Assembly (NCBI RefSeq): GCF_022953055.1
Contig: NZ_JALJEJ010000008.1
Coordinates: 1 to 64,000, forward strand
From: Mucilaginibacter straminoryzae
Lineage (GTDB): Bacteria > Bacteroidota > Bacteroidia > Sphingobacteriales > Sphingobacteriaceae
DNA length: 64,000 nt
Direction of reading: 5' to 3'
Position numbers and translations under genes: made by a program. This document shows positions 24,482 through 33,347 of this stretch, one piece after another. The first letter of the stretch is position 1. Each line of letters starts with the position of its first letter. The notes under the pieces are model-generated. The model ran no database searches, was not told where the DNA came from, and saw only the letters and a list, made by a program, of their open reading frames with translations.

Positions 24482-26002
24482 ATGAAGAAGTATTTTTTAC
24501 CCCTATTGCTGATCGGCTTTGCTTCCACGTTTCAAGCTTGCAAAAAAGATAAAGCGACAACGCCTGCAACAACAGCTTCCGGCGTTGATAAATTAAAGGA
24601 TTCTGTTTTCTACTACGCAAAAGAAGATTACTACTGGTATAGTTCACTGCCAGACTATAACACCTTTAACCCTCATAGCTTTACCGGAAGTACAGACCTG
24701 GAAGCTTTGCAAAACGAAGTAAATAAGCTTTCACAATACGCAATCAATCCTTCCACCGGTAAGGCCTATGAATACTACGACGGTACCCAGGCAAAATATT
24801 CATTTATAGATGATGGCGCAGCTTCGCAAAGATTAAATGCCGTAACCGGGGATTTTGGCTTTGCGCCGATCTACGCTGGAACTAATGATCTAAGGGTGAA
24901 GTACGTATACGCAGGCTCGCCTGCGGGACTTGCTGGCCTGAAAAGAGGCGACCGTATTACCGTTATCAATGGAAGAACAAGTTTCCCTTATGACAATGGC
25001 GGCCCAAATTCCAAATTTATTATAGATGCATATACTAATAGCAGCACCATTAGTATGACGATACAACATTTGGACGGCACAACCGCCAATGTAAATCTGA
25101 CAACGGCTACTTATACCATTAACCCGGTAATTACTTCTAAGATCATCACCTTAAGCAATGGCAAAAAGTTAGGTTATATCGTATTTAACAGCTTCATTAC
25201 CTTAGATAAGGCGAAAGCTCCGCTTGATGCCGCCTTTGCCAATTTTCAAAGCAATGGTATAGATGAACTGGCCGTTGACTTACGGTACAACGGTGGTGGT
25301 TATGTAGAAACCGCCGAGTACCTTTGCAACCTGATAGCGCCTGCATCAACATCCGGAAAAGTGATGTACAAGGCTTATTATAATGATATTTTAACTTCTA
25401 AAAAAGCAGTATTACTGCGTAACCAGGTGCGTAAAAGCAGCAGTGGGCAAACTTATAATCTGTACGATAACATAGATTATTCGCTTAATGCAAATACAAC
25501 AACCTTTGGCACGGCTCATGGCCTAAACTTAAGCCGGGTATTCTTTATCGTTACGGGCTCTACCGCTTCTGCAAGCGAGCTGACTATTAACAGCTTGAGG
25601 CCATACCTGAATGTACAGTTGGTCGGCCGTACCACCTACGGAAAACCGGTTGGTTTCTTTGACATCAAGATAGACAAGTACGAAATGTACATTCCGGAAT
25701 TTGAAACCAAAAACGCAAATGCCCAGGGCGGGTATTATAGCGGCATGGCGCCAGGCACAACAGATTACCCAGGTAAAGATGCCGGTGATGATGCGGTACA
25801 TGAGTTTGGTGACACCTCTGAAAACCTGTTGGCAAACGTAAAATACTTCCTTGAAAACGGGGTCTACAAAACGGCTACCACCAGTGTGCAAAGCCTTGGC
25901 GGCACAACAAGCATGTCGGTTGAACAACAAAGCGCCATGTCTGTAAGCCTGGAAAGTAAATCAGACCGTTTCAAGGGGTTGATCTATCAGAAGGTGAAAT
26001 AA
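24482..26002 (+). CDS. S41 (C-terminal processing) peptidase, lipoprotein
   Basis: The 506-residue protein has a lipoprotein signal peptide with lipobox FQAC (lipidated cysteine C20). A linker and N-terminal cap follow, then a PDZ-like domain (about 125-215, AGSPAGLAGLKRGDRITVING) and an S41 catalytic domain. The block DELAVDLRYNGGGYVETAEYLC near 262 and the STASASEL segment near 360, which should carry the nucleophilic serine, are typical of the family. GRTTYGKPVG near 380 probably provides the catalytic lysine. It is anchored to the outer or inner membrane facing the periplasm or exterior. It is preceded by a 93-base spacer and is probably transcribed alone. Confidence 0.9.
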   Translation: MKKYFLPLLLIGFASTFQACKKDKATTPATTASGVDKLKDSVFYYAKEDYYWYSSLPDYNTFNPHSFTGSTDLEALQNEVNKLSQYAINPSTGKAYEYYDGTQAKYSFIDDGAASQRLNAVTGDFGFAPIYAGTNDLRVKYVYAGSPAGLAGLKRGDRITVINGRTSFPYDNGGPNSKFIIDAYTNSSTISMTIQHLDGTTANVNLTTATYTINPVITSKIITLSNGKKLGYIVFNSFITLDKAKAPLDAAFANFQSNGIDELAVDLRYNGGGYVETAEYLCNLIAPASTSGKVMYKAYYNDILTSKKAVLLRNQVRKSSSGQTYNLYDNIDYSLNANTTTFGTAHGLNLSRVFFIVTGSTASASELTINSLRPYLNVQLVGRTTYGKPVGFFDIKIDKYEMYIPEFETKNANAQGGYYSGMAPGTTDYPGKDAGDDAVHEFGDTSENLLANVKYFLENGVYKTATTSVQSLGGTTSMSVEQQSAMSVSLESKSDRFKGLIYQKVK

Positions 26003-26025
26003 GAGATTTGATTTCTGAATGATGA

Positions 26026-26047
26026 GGGCTTGCTTTTTGGCAGGCCT
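26026..26047 (+). terminator. Probable terminator after the S41 peptidase gene
   Basis: GGGCTTGC (26026-26033) can pair with GCAGGCCT (26040-26047), with two G-U pairs, followed by TTGTTGTTT. It lies between convergent S41 and smc genes. Confidence 0.5.
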
Positions 26048-26064
26048 TTGTTGTTTATCCGCTT

Positions 26065-29000
26065 TTAATCGGCCAATTGGCGCAAGTCTACAGGTACCAC
26101 GCGCGAAATGCCCTGCTCAACCATAGTAACGCCATAGATCACATCTGTACTGGCGATGGTACGCTTATTATGCGATACGATGATAAATTGAGAATCTGAA
26201 GAGAATTTACGAATGATGTTATTGAACTTATCAATATTGGTATCATCCAGCGGGGCGTCCACCTCATCAAAAATACAGAAAGGAGCAGGCTTCAATAGGT
26301 AAAGCGAGAAAAGGATTGCAGTTGCTGTAAGCGTTTTTTCGCCTCCGGATAATTGATTGATAGACAGTGGGCGCTTTCCTTTTGGCTTAGCAATAATATC
26401 AATATCCGATTCAAGCGGATTTTGTGGGTCGGTCAGGATCAGGTCGCACGAATCTTCTTCATTAAACAGCGAGCGGAATACTTTAATAAAGTTTTCGCGT
26501 ACCATAATAAAAGCCGACATAAATTTCTCTTTCGCCGTATCGTCAATCTCTTGTATGGTTTGCAGCAACGACGCTTTTGCCTCTAAAAGGTCCTTCTTTT
26601 GCGTGTTGATAAATTGGTAACGTTCGTCCATCTCACGGTATGCTTCAATCGCCATTGGATTGATCGCACCAAAATCGTCCAGCTGTTTTTTTAGTTTCTC
26701 GGTCTTCTCCCGTAATTCCTCTTCCGTTTCTTCGGCAGGGGGCGGGGTATCCAGCAGGTCTTCAATATCAATGCTAAACTCTACTGATAATCGCTCTTTC
26801 AGCGCGTTCAGATCCAGTTTCAGGTTATTGCGCTTGTCTTTCAGTTCGTTCTCTACAAATTCGGCCTGTTCTTTTTTGCGGCGAAGCGCAGAGATTTCAT
26901 TCTCCATTTCTGTGATCTTCCCGCGTGAACCGTAGTAAACCTGCTCGGCCTGCTGGGTGGCCTTTTCCATTTCCTCACGCTGCACGTACATCTGCAAAAG
27001 ATCTTCGTCCGAGTGGTCTGTTTGCAGCATCGTTTCCTGGATGGCTACCTTTAGTTTCTCCATCTCGGCCGAATTGATATTGATCCGGCTTTCCAGGCTA
27101 TCATGCTGGGTTCCGCGATATTCAAGGTCTTTTAACAGCCCTGACACTTTATTTTGCTGCTGATGAAAACGAATGTTCTCCTGGTTATAAGCATTCGATT
27201 GAACCGATACATACTCATTCAGCTCGGTAAATGCAATTTGCTTGTCCTGCAATAATTCGCCCTGGATTTGCTTCTGCGTCTTCAGCTCTTCCAGCTTAGG
27301 TTGCAGCGTTTGCATCTCTTGCTGGATGTTTGCAATCTTATTGGCGATATCTTCTTTGCGGTTGCGGCTGTTTTCAATAAAAGACTGGTATTGCTCCTGG
27401 CGGGTCTTCACCGTAATCAGTTCAGTGTTCAGCCGGTTTAAGTCCTGCTGCTTCTGCCGGATCTCTTCCGCCTTGGTTGAATCCCTCAGCGCGGCTAATT
27501 TACTCTGTAGTTGCTCTACTTTCTGGTTGGCCCTGGCAACATCGCTTTCAATCATCCGGATCTCTTTCGCCAGGTTTTCGAGATTTTTGGCGCGCCCGAT
27601 CCGTTTACCCTCGAATAACCCGACAGAACCACCGGCCAGCGTGTATTTACTCTTGTTGAATTTACCACTCTTACCCAACAGCACCAGTCCGTCCGGTAAC
27701 TCGGTATTGTTCAGATCGTTTTCAGCAGCGTCATCAATCAGGTAAACGTTCTTTAGCAAGTTACTGCATAAGGCCCTATATTTTGCATCAATTTCTACTA
27801 CGCTCAAAGCAGGCACAAATGAGCTATTGGCTGGAAGCGCTTCGTTCTTAACTTCCTGATAATTATTTAATATAAAGAACTGAGCTCTACCTTTAGATGA
27901 ATTACTAAGCAAGTTAATGGCATTGATTGCTTCGTCGTACGTTTCGACAACATAGTAGTTCATCAAAGGCTCAAGGTAGTTTTCTATAGCTACCCGGTAA
28001 TCTTCTTTACAAAAAAGAACGTCGCTGAAAAGAGGTGCATTTTTAGCCCAACCCGCATTCTTTTTCAAAAACCTGATGGACTCCGGGAAACCTTCCAGGT
28101 TATCCACCATACTTTTCGTAAGCGTATATTCATTCTGCTTGGCATCAAGCTTTCGGCTTTCCTGGCGGATATGGTCTTTAGCGCTATTGATCTCGGCATC
28201 AGTATCCTTGATCTGCTGCTGCAATTGCGTCTCATGCGCAATAGCCAGATCGTGTTCTTTTTGCAGCGTTTCGCTACGATATTCCAATTCGGCCACCAAC
28301 TGGTTGAAATGCGAAAGCTCGACCTCTTTACTGGCGGCATCATCGATATTACGCTGGCTTTCCTGCTCCAGCGCCTGCTGCTGGATCCGCATAATATCAA
28401 TCTCTTTCTCGGTACTGTAGATCTGGTTTTGCAGGCGATTGTTGATACTGGTCAGCTCGTTCAGTTCTTCCCGTGCAGACGTTTGTTCAACACGCAACTC
28501 ATCAACAGCCTGTTTCAGATCGGCCACCCGTTCGCGAATGTTTTCCAGGTTTTCTTCTTCCTGGGCTTTCTCTTCGTTCAGGCGTTTAATATTGTAGAGT
28601 ACGTGGTTTAGCTGATTGCGGTCGCGTTCCAGCTCGGCAGTCAAGGTAGCTTCCTTGTCCTTCTGGTATTTTAGCTGCTCGTTCTTAACACGTTTCTCGC
28701 TTTCGTAAGCACGGATCTTGGCAATGAACTCGTTGGTGGCTTTCTGTTGAACCGATAGGTTTTTCTCCAGCGTCAGGCTTTCCAGCTTTTGTTTCTGTAC
28801 GTCTGCCTCAAGGGTATCAATTTGCGTAACCACGCCCGATTTCTCCACCCGTTGCTGCTGTTCCTGCTCTTCAATTTTGGAAAGAGATTCGCTGAAAGAT
28901 ATAATGCGGAACGAAGCCAGCATAATACTGAGCGACTTGTACTGATCCTTTAGCCGGTAATAACGTTCAGCTTTTTTTGCCTGGTTTTCGAGCGTCTTCA

Positions 29001-29604
29001 GGTTTTTCTCTATCTCGAACAACAGGTCTTCTACACGAGAAAGATCAGCCTCTGTATCTTTTAATTTATTGAAAGTTTGTTTTTTACGAAGCTTATATTT
29101 AGAAATACCTGAAGCTTCTTCAAACAAGTTCCGGCGCGATCCTTCTTTGTTGGTAATAATCTCGTCGATCATTTTTAATTCGATGATCGAGTAAGAATCC
29201 GCCCCGATGCCCGTATCCAGGAACAGGTCGGTAATGTCCTTTAAACGGCACTGCACATCGTTCAGCCGGTATTCGCTTTCGCCGGTGCGATATAACTTGC
29301 GCGTAAGGGTTACCTGCGAAAACTCGGTAGGCAGTACGTTTTTGGTGTTATCGAAAGTAAGGGAAACCTCTGCAAGGTTGGCAGGCTTACGGCTTTTGGT
29401 TCCGTTAAAGATCACGTTCTCCATCTTTTCAGAACGGAGCATCCGCGTACTTTGCTCACCCAATACCCACCGGATAGAATCTACCACGTTAGATTTTCCG
29501 CAGCCGTTGGGACCAACGATAGCTGTAACGCCCTCGTTAAAGTTAATGGTAATCTTATCCCCGAAGCTTTTAAATCCTTTAATCTCTAAACGCGTAAGCT
29601 GCAT
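26065..29604 (-). CDS. smc: Chromosome segregation/condensation protein SMC
   Basis: The 1179-residue protein has full SMC architecture: N-terminal Walker A GPNGCGKS at 31-38, a long coiled coil, a hinge near 500-680 with GGSVGLFEGKRIGRAKNLENL at its end, a second coiled coil, and a C-terminal head with signature LSGGEKTLTATAILFS and Walker B FCIFDEVDAPLDD. It dimerises and, with ScpA and ScpB, extrudes DNA loops to condense and segregate the chromosome. scpA and scpB are not in the window. It is transcribed alone and converges on the S41 peptidase gene. Confidence 0.97.
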   Translation of the reverse strand: MQLTRLEIKGFKSFGDKITINFNEGVTAIVGPNGCGKSNVVDSIRWVLGEQSTRMLRSEKMENVIFNGTKSRKPANLAEVSLTFDNTKNVLPTEFSQVTLTRKLYRTGESEYRLNDVQCRLKDITDLFLDTGIGADSYSIIELKMIDEIITNKEGSRRNLFEEASGISKYKLRKKQTFNKLKDTEADLSRVEDLLFEIEKNLKTLENQAKKAERYYRLKDQYKSLSIMLASFRIISFSESLSKIEEQEQQQRVEKSGVVTQIDTLEADVQKQKLESLTLEKNLSVQQKATNEFIAKIRAYESEKRVKNEQLKYQKDKEATLTAELERDRNQLNHVLYNIKRLNEEKAQEEENLENIRERVADLKQAVDELRVEQTSAREELNELTSINNRLQNQIYSTEKEIDIMRIQQQALEQESQRNIDDAASKEVELSHFNQLVAELEYRSETLQKEHDLAIAHETQLQQQIKDTDAEINSAKDHIRQESRKLDAKQNEYTLTKSMVDNLEGFPESIRFLKKNAGWAKNAPLFSDVLFCKEDYRVAIENYLEPLMNYYVVETYDEAINAINLLSNSSKGRAQFFILNNYQEVKNEALPANSSFVPALSVVEIDAKYRALCSNLLKNVYLIDDAAENDLNNTELPDGLVLLGKSGKFNKSKYTLAGGSVGLFEGKRIGRAKNLENLAKEIRMIESDVARANQKVEQLQSKLAALRDSTKAEEIRQKQQDLNRLNTELITVKTRQEQYQSFIENSRNRKEDIANKIANIQQEMQTLQPKLEELKTQKQIQGELLQDKQIAFTELNEYVSVQSNAYNQENIRFHQQQNKVSGLLKDLEYRGTQHDSLESRININSAEMEKLKVAIQETMLQTDHSDEDLLQMYVQREEMEKATQQAEQVYYGSRGKITEMENEISALRRKKEQAEFVENELKDKRNNLKLDLNALKERLSVEFSIDIEDLLDTPPPAEETEEELREKTEKLKKQLDDFGAINPMAIEAYREMDERYQFINTQKKDLLEAKASLLQTIQEIDDTAKEKFMSAFIMVRENFIKVFRSLFNEEDSCDLILTDPQNPLESDIDIIAKPKGKRPLSINQLSGGEKTLTATAILFSLYLLKPAPFCIFDEVDAPLDDTNIDKFNNIIRKFSSDSQFIIVSHNKRTIASTDVIYGVTMVEQGISRVVPVDLRQLAD

Positions 29605-29728
29605 CTAATCCGGTAAGTTCAATCAATAATGAGGGTTCAAAGTAATTATAAAAAAATGAATTTTAAAAGGATATTTTATTGGTTTGAAGCGCTTTTAAAT
29701 ACGTCAATCTACGATTAACAAACCGCTA

Positions 29729-30514
29729 TTAAATATAAATCTCGCCTTTAAGATAAGTCACCGCCTCGCCACTCATCAATACTCGGTCGCCTTTTAGCTC
29801 ACACCATAACTCGCCTTTACGGGCAGAGAGTTGGTAGGCGTGCAATTGATTCTTCCCTAATTTTTCTGCCCAGTAAGGGATAAGATTACAATGTGCCGAG
29901 CCGGTAACCGGATCTTCCGCGACGCCTGCGGCAGGGGCAAAAAAGCGCGAAACAAAATCAACCGTATTTCCCGGAGCGGTAACAATTATGCCGATCGCAT
30001 CTACTTTAGCCAAGGCGGCAAAGTCTGGTTGAATATCCAGGATATCCTGTTCATCTTCATACACCAGGAAGAAATCGCGCGAACGCAAAATGTGTTGTGG
30101 CGCTTTACCTCCCAACGCTTCGATCAAGGCAGCCGGTAATTCAGCAGGATAGGGCGGGCGGGAAGGAAAATCAAGCGTATACTTATCGCCTTGATTAGAC
30201 ACCTTTAATACACCCGCATTTTGCGTACTGAACAAGATCTCGTTTTCTGCGTAGCCCAGTTGCGTAAAAATGATATGCGCCGTAGCCAAAGTGGCGTGGC
30301 CGCACAGATCGATCTCCAGTTCTGGCGTAAACCAGCGCAGGTGATAACCTTCAGAAGTAGGAACAAAAAATGCAGTTTCGGCAAGGTTATTCTCCGCAGC
30401 AATCTTTTGCATGGTCTCGTCGGGCAACCATTCATTCAAAGGGCATACAGCGGCAGGGTTGCCGCCGAAAAGCTTATTGGTAAAGGCATCAGCCTGGTAA
30501 ATGTCGATAGTCAT
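29729..30514 (-). CDS. PhzF-family isomerase-like protein
   Basis: The 261-residue protein has the PhzF double-hotdog-like pattern: IDIYQADAFTNKLFGGNPAAVCPL at the N terminus, AENNLAETAFF with the presumptive catalytic E46, LRWFTPELEIDLCGHATLATAH near 60 and the mirrored block RFFAPAAGVAEDPVTGSAHC near 190. PhzF isomerises a phenazine precursor, but no phenazine genes are nearby. Most such homologues are uncharacterised epimerases or isomerases. It is divergent from the DNA-repair pair, with 119 bases between the starts. Confidence 0.85.
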   Translation of the reverse strand: MTIDIYQADAFTNKLFGGNPAAVCPLNEWLPDETMQKIAAENNLAETAFFVPTSEGYHLRWFTPELEIDLCGHATLATAHIIFTQLGYAENEILFSTQNAGVLKVSNQGDKYTLDFPSRPPYPAELPAALIEALGGKAPQHILRSRDFFLVYEDEQDILDIQPDFAALAKVDAIGIIVTAPGNTVDFVSRFFAPAAGVAEDPVTGSAHCNLIPYWAEKLGKNQLHAYQLSARKGELWCELKGDRVLMSGEAVTYLKGEIYI

Positions 30515-30596
30515 AATTTAATAGATATATAAAAGCTAAGATAAGTTTTTGATTTTGGTCAACAACTTTTCAGACTACGATTTAAGTAGAATAGAC

Positions 30597-30628
30597 TTGA
30601 CGAAATACTAAAAATATTAGTATTTTTG
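30597..30628 (+). promoter_or_regulatory. Promoter of the radical-SAM repair operon with overlapping palindrome
   Basis: TTG (30597-30599), a 21-base spacer and TATTTTTG (30621-30628) form a full consensus promoter ending 5 bases before the ATG at 30634. A 9-base perfect inverted repeat, AAATACTAA (30603-30611) and TTAGTATTT (30617-30625), fills the spacer and enters the -7 box. A repressor dimer bound there would block RNA polymerase. Confidence 0.6.
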
Positions 30629-30633
30629 ATTTA

Positions 30634-31890
30634 ATGAACGCGGACAGGATTACGGAGAAGTTAAATATTTTAGCAGATGCCGCCAAGTATGATGTTTCAT
30701 GTGCGTCGAGCGGAAGCAAGCGGCAGAACAAAAATAAAGGGCTGGGGAATGCGAGTAATGGCATCTGCCATACCTATACAGAAGACGGCAGGTGTGTATC
30801 ATTACTAAAAATCCTGCTGACTAACTTTTGCATTTACGATTGTGCTTACTGTGTGTCGCGTAAGAGCAACGACATCCAACGCGCCGCTTTTACCGTTCAG
30901 GAAGTGGTAGACCTGACCATCAATTTTTACCGGCGCAATTACATTGAAGGCCTTTTTCTCAGCTCCGGCATTTTTAAAGATGCCGATTATACCATGGAAC
31001 GGCTGGTACTTGTTGCCAAAAAATTGCGTACCGAACACAACTTCAATGGTTACATTCATTTAAAGACTATTCCCGGTGCCAGTGACGAGCTGATGCACGA
31101 AGCAGGTTTGTACGCAGACAGGCTGTCTGTCAACCTGGAGATGCCTACCGAGCAAGGGCTGAAATTATTGGCGCCGGATAAAAACCGGGCCGATATGATT
31201 AAGCCGATGGGGTTTCTGAAGAACGAAATTGTGCAGTATGCAGAAGAAAAGAAGGCGTTAAAAAAAGCGCCAATGTTTGCCCCGGCAGGTCAAAGCACGC
31301 AGGTAATCATCGGCGCGACTAAGGAAACGGACCAGGAGGTACTGCACAATTCCGACCAGTTCTATAAAAAATTCAACTTAAAAAGGGTCTACTATTCCGG
31401 CTATGTACCTGTTTTGAGCGATAACCGGCTACCTGCTTTGAATACCGCTGTTCCGATGGTAAGAGAGAACCGGCTTTACCAGGCCGACTGGCTGATGCGT
31501 TTTTACCACTTTAAGGTAGACGAAATTGTCAATCCCTCACATCCTTTGTTAGATCTGGACATCGACCCAAAGTTAAGCTGGGCGTTGCGTAACCTTCATG
31601 TTTTCCCTGTCGATGTGAATAAAGCAGATCTGCAGTTAATCCTGCGGGTGCCGGGGATCGGACTGCAGTCTGCAAACCGGATCGTAAGCGCCAGACAGTT
31701 TGGTAAACTCAATTGGGAACAATTGAAAAAAATGGGAGTGGCGTTAAATCGAGCGCGTTATTTTATTACCTGTAATAGCCCCTCTTTTGAAAGCCGCGAC
31801 CTGACCGGAACTGCGATTAAGCAATACATTTTGGCGGAATCGCAAAGCAAATACCTTAAAAATTCATCCATACAACTCAACCTGTTTTAG
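30634..31890 (+). CDS. Putative DNA modification/repair radical SAM protein (TIGR03916 type)
   Basis: The 418-residue protein carries a radical-SAM cluster motif CIYDCAYC (C66, C70, C73). Upstream sits a cysteine-containing N terminus (C23, C45, C54), and the C-terminal part has a helix-hairpin-helix DNA-binding segment, LILRVPGIGLQSANRIVSARQFGKLNWEQLKKMG, near 330-363. Radical SAM plus HhH, directly coupled to a TIGR03915-type partner, is the known conserved pair thought to act in DNA repair or modification. The actual reaction is unknown. The partner starts 3 bases after the stop. Confidence 0.85.
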   Translation: MNADRITEKLNILADAAKYDVSCASSGSKRQNKNKGLGNASNGICHTYTEDGRCVSLLKILLTNFCIYDCAYCVSRKSNDIQRAAFTVQEVVDLTINFYRRNYIEGLFLSSGIFKDADYTMERLVLVAKKLRTEHNFNGYIHLKTIPGASDELMHEAGLYADRLSVNLEMPTEQGLKLLAPDKNRADMIKPMGFLKNEIVQYAEEKKALKKAPMFAPAGQSTQVIIGATKETDQEVLHNSDQFYKKFNLKRVYYSGYVPVLSDNRLPALNTAVPMVRENRLYQADWLMRFYHFKVDEIVNPSHPLLDLDIDPKLSWALRNLHVFPVDVNKADLQLILRVPGIGLQSANRIVSARQFGKLNWEQLKKMGVALNRARYFITCNSPSFESRDLTGTAIKQYILAESQSKYLKNSSIQLNLF

Positions 31891-31893
31891 CTT

Positions 31894-32649
31894 ATGACAA
31901 CGCTGATCTATGATGGTTCTTTTGAAGGTTTATTGACAGCCGTATTTGAAGTATATGAGCACAAGCTTCAACACGTGAAACTACAGAAAGGGGAGTACCA
32001 TCATACGGCTTTGTTTGAGAATGTGATAAAGGTGCTTACTGATACGCAGCGGGCTGCACGGGTACTTAAAGGTTTGCAGCAAAAACTTTCGCCGATTGGT
32101 TTGCAGCGTTTGTATGCCGCCCATATGGGAGAAATAGAAGGGGAGGACGATAATTTATTGGGGTTCATTCGCTATGTTTTTGATAGTGCGTATAACGTGG
32201 AAGAAGATTACGGCAACCGGTATGTAATGCGGGTCTCCGAACTTGTCCGCATGATGCGCCGAGAAAAGCACCGGATGGAAGCCTTTATCCGCTTTCAGGA
32301 ATTAAAGGATAAAACATTTTATGCTGCCATAGAACCTGACTTTAATGTGTTGCCGATGCTAATCAGGCATTTCAAGAACCGGTATGCAGACCAAAAGTGG
32401 ATCATATTTGACATCCGCCGCAATTACGGTATTTATTATGACCTGCATGATACCCAGTTTATCTCGCTTGATTTTGCAACCGTTAACCCCGGTAATGTAA
32501 TTTCTGCCTATGACGAGCAGGAGGGATTATACCAGACCTTATGGAAGAATTATTTCAACAGCGTGAATATCCCGGCAAGAAAAAACAGCAAGCTTCATTT
32601 ACGCCACGTGCCGAAACGCTACTGGAAACATCTGACAGAAAAAATTTAA
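31894..32649 (+). CDS. TIGR03915-type putative DNA repair protein
   Basis: The 251-residue protein starts MTTLIYDGSFEGLLTAVFEVYE, the typical opening of the TIGR03915/DUF4130 family. It continues with LLGFIRYVFDSAYNVEEDYGNRYVMRVSELVRMMRREKHRMEAFIRFQELKDKTFYA, a conserved block near residues 85-145. Members occur next to, or sometimes fused with, radical-SAM or uracil-DNA-glycosylase-like modules, hence the repair assignment. The C terminus is basic (KNSKLHLRHVPKRYWKHLTEKI). It shares the promoter of the radical-SAM gene. The reaction is unknown. Confidence 0.85.
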   Translation: MTTLIYDGSFEGLLTAVFEVYEHKLQHVKLQKGEYHHTALFENVIKVLTDTQRAARVLKGLQQKLSPIGLQRLYAAHMGEIEGEDDNLLGFIRYVFDSAYNVEEDYGNRYVMRVSELVRMMRREKHRMEAFIRFQELKDKTFYAAIEPDFNVLPMLIRHFKNRYADQKWIIFDIRRNYGIYYDLHDTQFISLDFATVNPGNVISAYDEQEGLYQTLWKNYFNSVNIPARKNSKLHLRHVPKRYWKHLTEKI

Positions 32650-32750
32650 TTTTTTTGAAAGCCTTAAAAAGCACCTTTTTTTGTGAATAAGTAACTGATT
32701 TTCTGTTGATAACCCCTTATGTGCGGTGAAGAACTTGTTAACAAAAAAGA

Positions 32751-32792
32751 AACATTTGCTATTGACACGAAAACAAATGTTACCTACCTTAG
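32751..32792 (+). promoter_or_regulatory. Promoter of the candidate ncRNA with flanking inverted repeat
   Basis: TTG (32762-32764), a 20-base spacer and TACCTTAG (32785-32792, 7 of 8 to TAnnTTTG) form a promoter pointing rightward. An 8-base perfect inverted repeat, AACATTTG (32751-32758) and CAAATGTT (32774-32781), brackets the TTG with centres 23 bases apart, about two helical turns. That arrangement suits a dimeric regulator. Confidence 0.5.
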
Positions 32793-32796
32793 TTAT

Positions 32797-33340
32797 ATCA
32801 ACAACGACATACTTTGACAGCCTTGAGAATACGGAAATTGAATCGGGCGAATCTTCGGAGGAGCTAAAGATCAAGGGAAGTTCTCTAAGTTACCAGGGAA
32901 ACATCACTGCACGCTAAAGGATGCAGCGGAAGCCGAACAAAGCACAACACGGGTTTGCGAAAGCAGACGAGTTAGGTGTATGAACAATCAAAAGAGCGTT
33001 CCTCAGAAGCGACACGAGCGAAAGCGAGTTCGAAAATGAGTTTGCAGGCAGATGCGGTATATCGAGCATAACAGACGCGCGAGCGGCAACCATGCAAACG
33101 TTGCAAATGACCAGGGTGGATTTAAAAGGGGTATTGCAGCAGAAGACACCGTACTTTACGGAGAACAGTGAACAAGCACGCAATGATTGTTAGCAGGATA
33201 TGTAACGCGAGAGCGGCGCACGAAAGCAGATCGGTTAAATACAACAAGTCGTTATTGATGCTTCATGATAGCTATGGCTACATCTGAAGTTAGAAACGGA
33301 GACCATTTCTGAACAAGAATGTGTCTCCGTTTTGCCTTTA
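32797..33340 (+). ncRNA. Candidate structured non-coding RNA gene (about 540 nt)
   Basis: This 698-base gap (32650-33347) contains no convincing protein gene. A promoter predicts a start near 32797, and a perfect 10-bp terminator ends near 33340. The plus strand is purine-rich and T-poor. It contains hairpins capped by GNRA tetraloops: GTTTGC-GAAA-GCAGAC (32953-32968), GC-GAAA-GC (33018-33025, inside a CTCA/TGAG closing pair), CGC-GCGA-GCG (33076-33085), CGC-GAGA-GCG (33206-33215), plus TGCAA-ACG-TTGCA (33093-33105). One frame is open from 32726 to 32917, but its start codons lie upstream of the predicted transcript start, and the same frame then meets stops at 32980 and 33189. It lacks RNase P, tmRNA and intron signatures known to me. 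It could also be a decayed gene. Confidence 0.45.
33294..33332. terminator. Strong terminator of the candidate ncRNA
   Basis: AAACGGAGAC (33294-33303) pairs perfectly over 10 bases with GTCTCCGTTT (33323-33332). The stem extends inward through ATTTCT/AGAAT, and the plus strand ends with TTTT. It lies 15 bases beyond the stop of the convergent monooxygenase gene and may serve both strands. Confidence 0.85.
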
Positions 33341-33347
33341 AAGTGTT

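Noticed and set aside
32726..32917. Short reading frame of 63 codons at the start of the 32.65-33.35 kb gap
   Set aside because: Its start codons (32726, 32777) lie upstream of the predicted transcript start and the same frame is closed by stops at 32915, 32980 and 33189; no recognisable motif.
32914..33183. Minus-strand reading frame of 89 codons in the same gap
   Set aside because: Serine/leucine/cysteine-rich product typical of antisense reading through T-poor sequence; no promoter or neighbour support.
32797..33340. RNase P RNA, tmRNA or SRP RNA as identity of the candidate ncRNA
   Set aside because: No GAGGAAAGUCC element, no tRNA-like ends or tag frame ending in ALAA, and the length does not fit SRP RNA.
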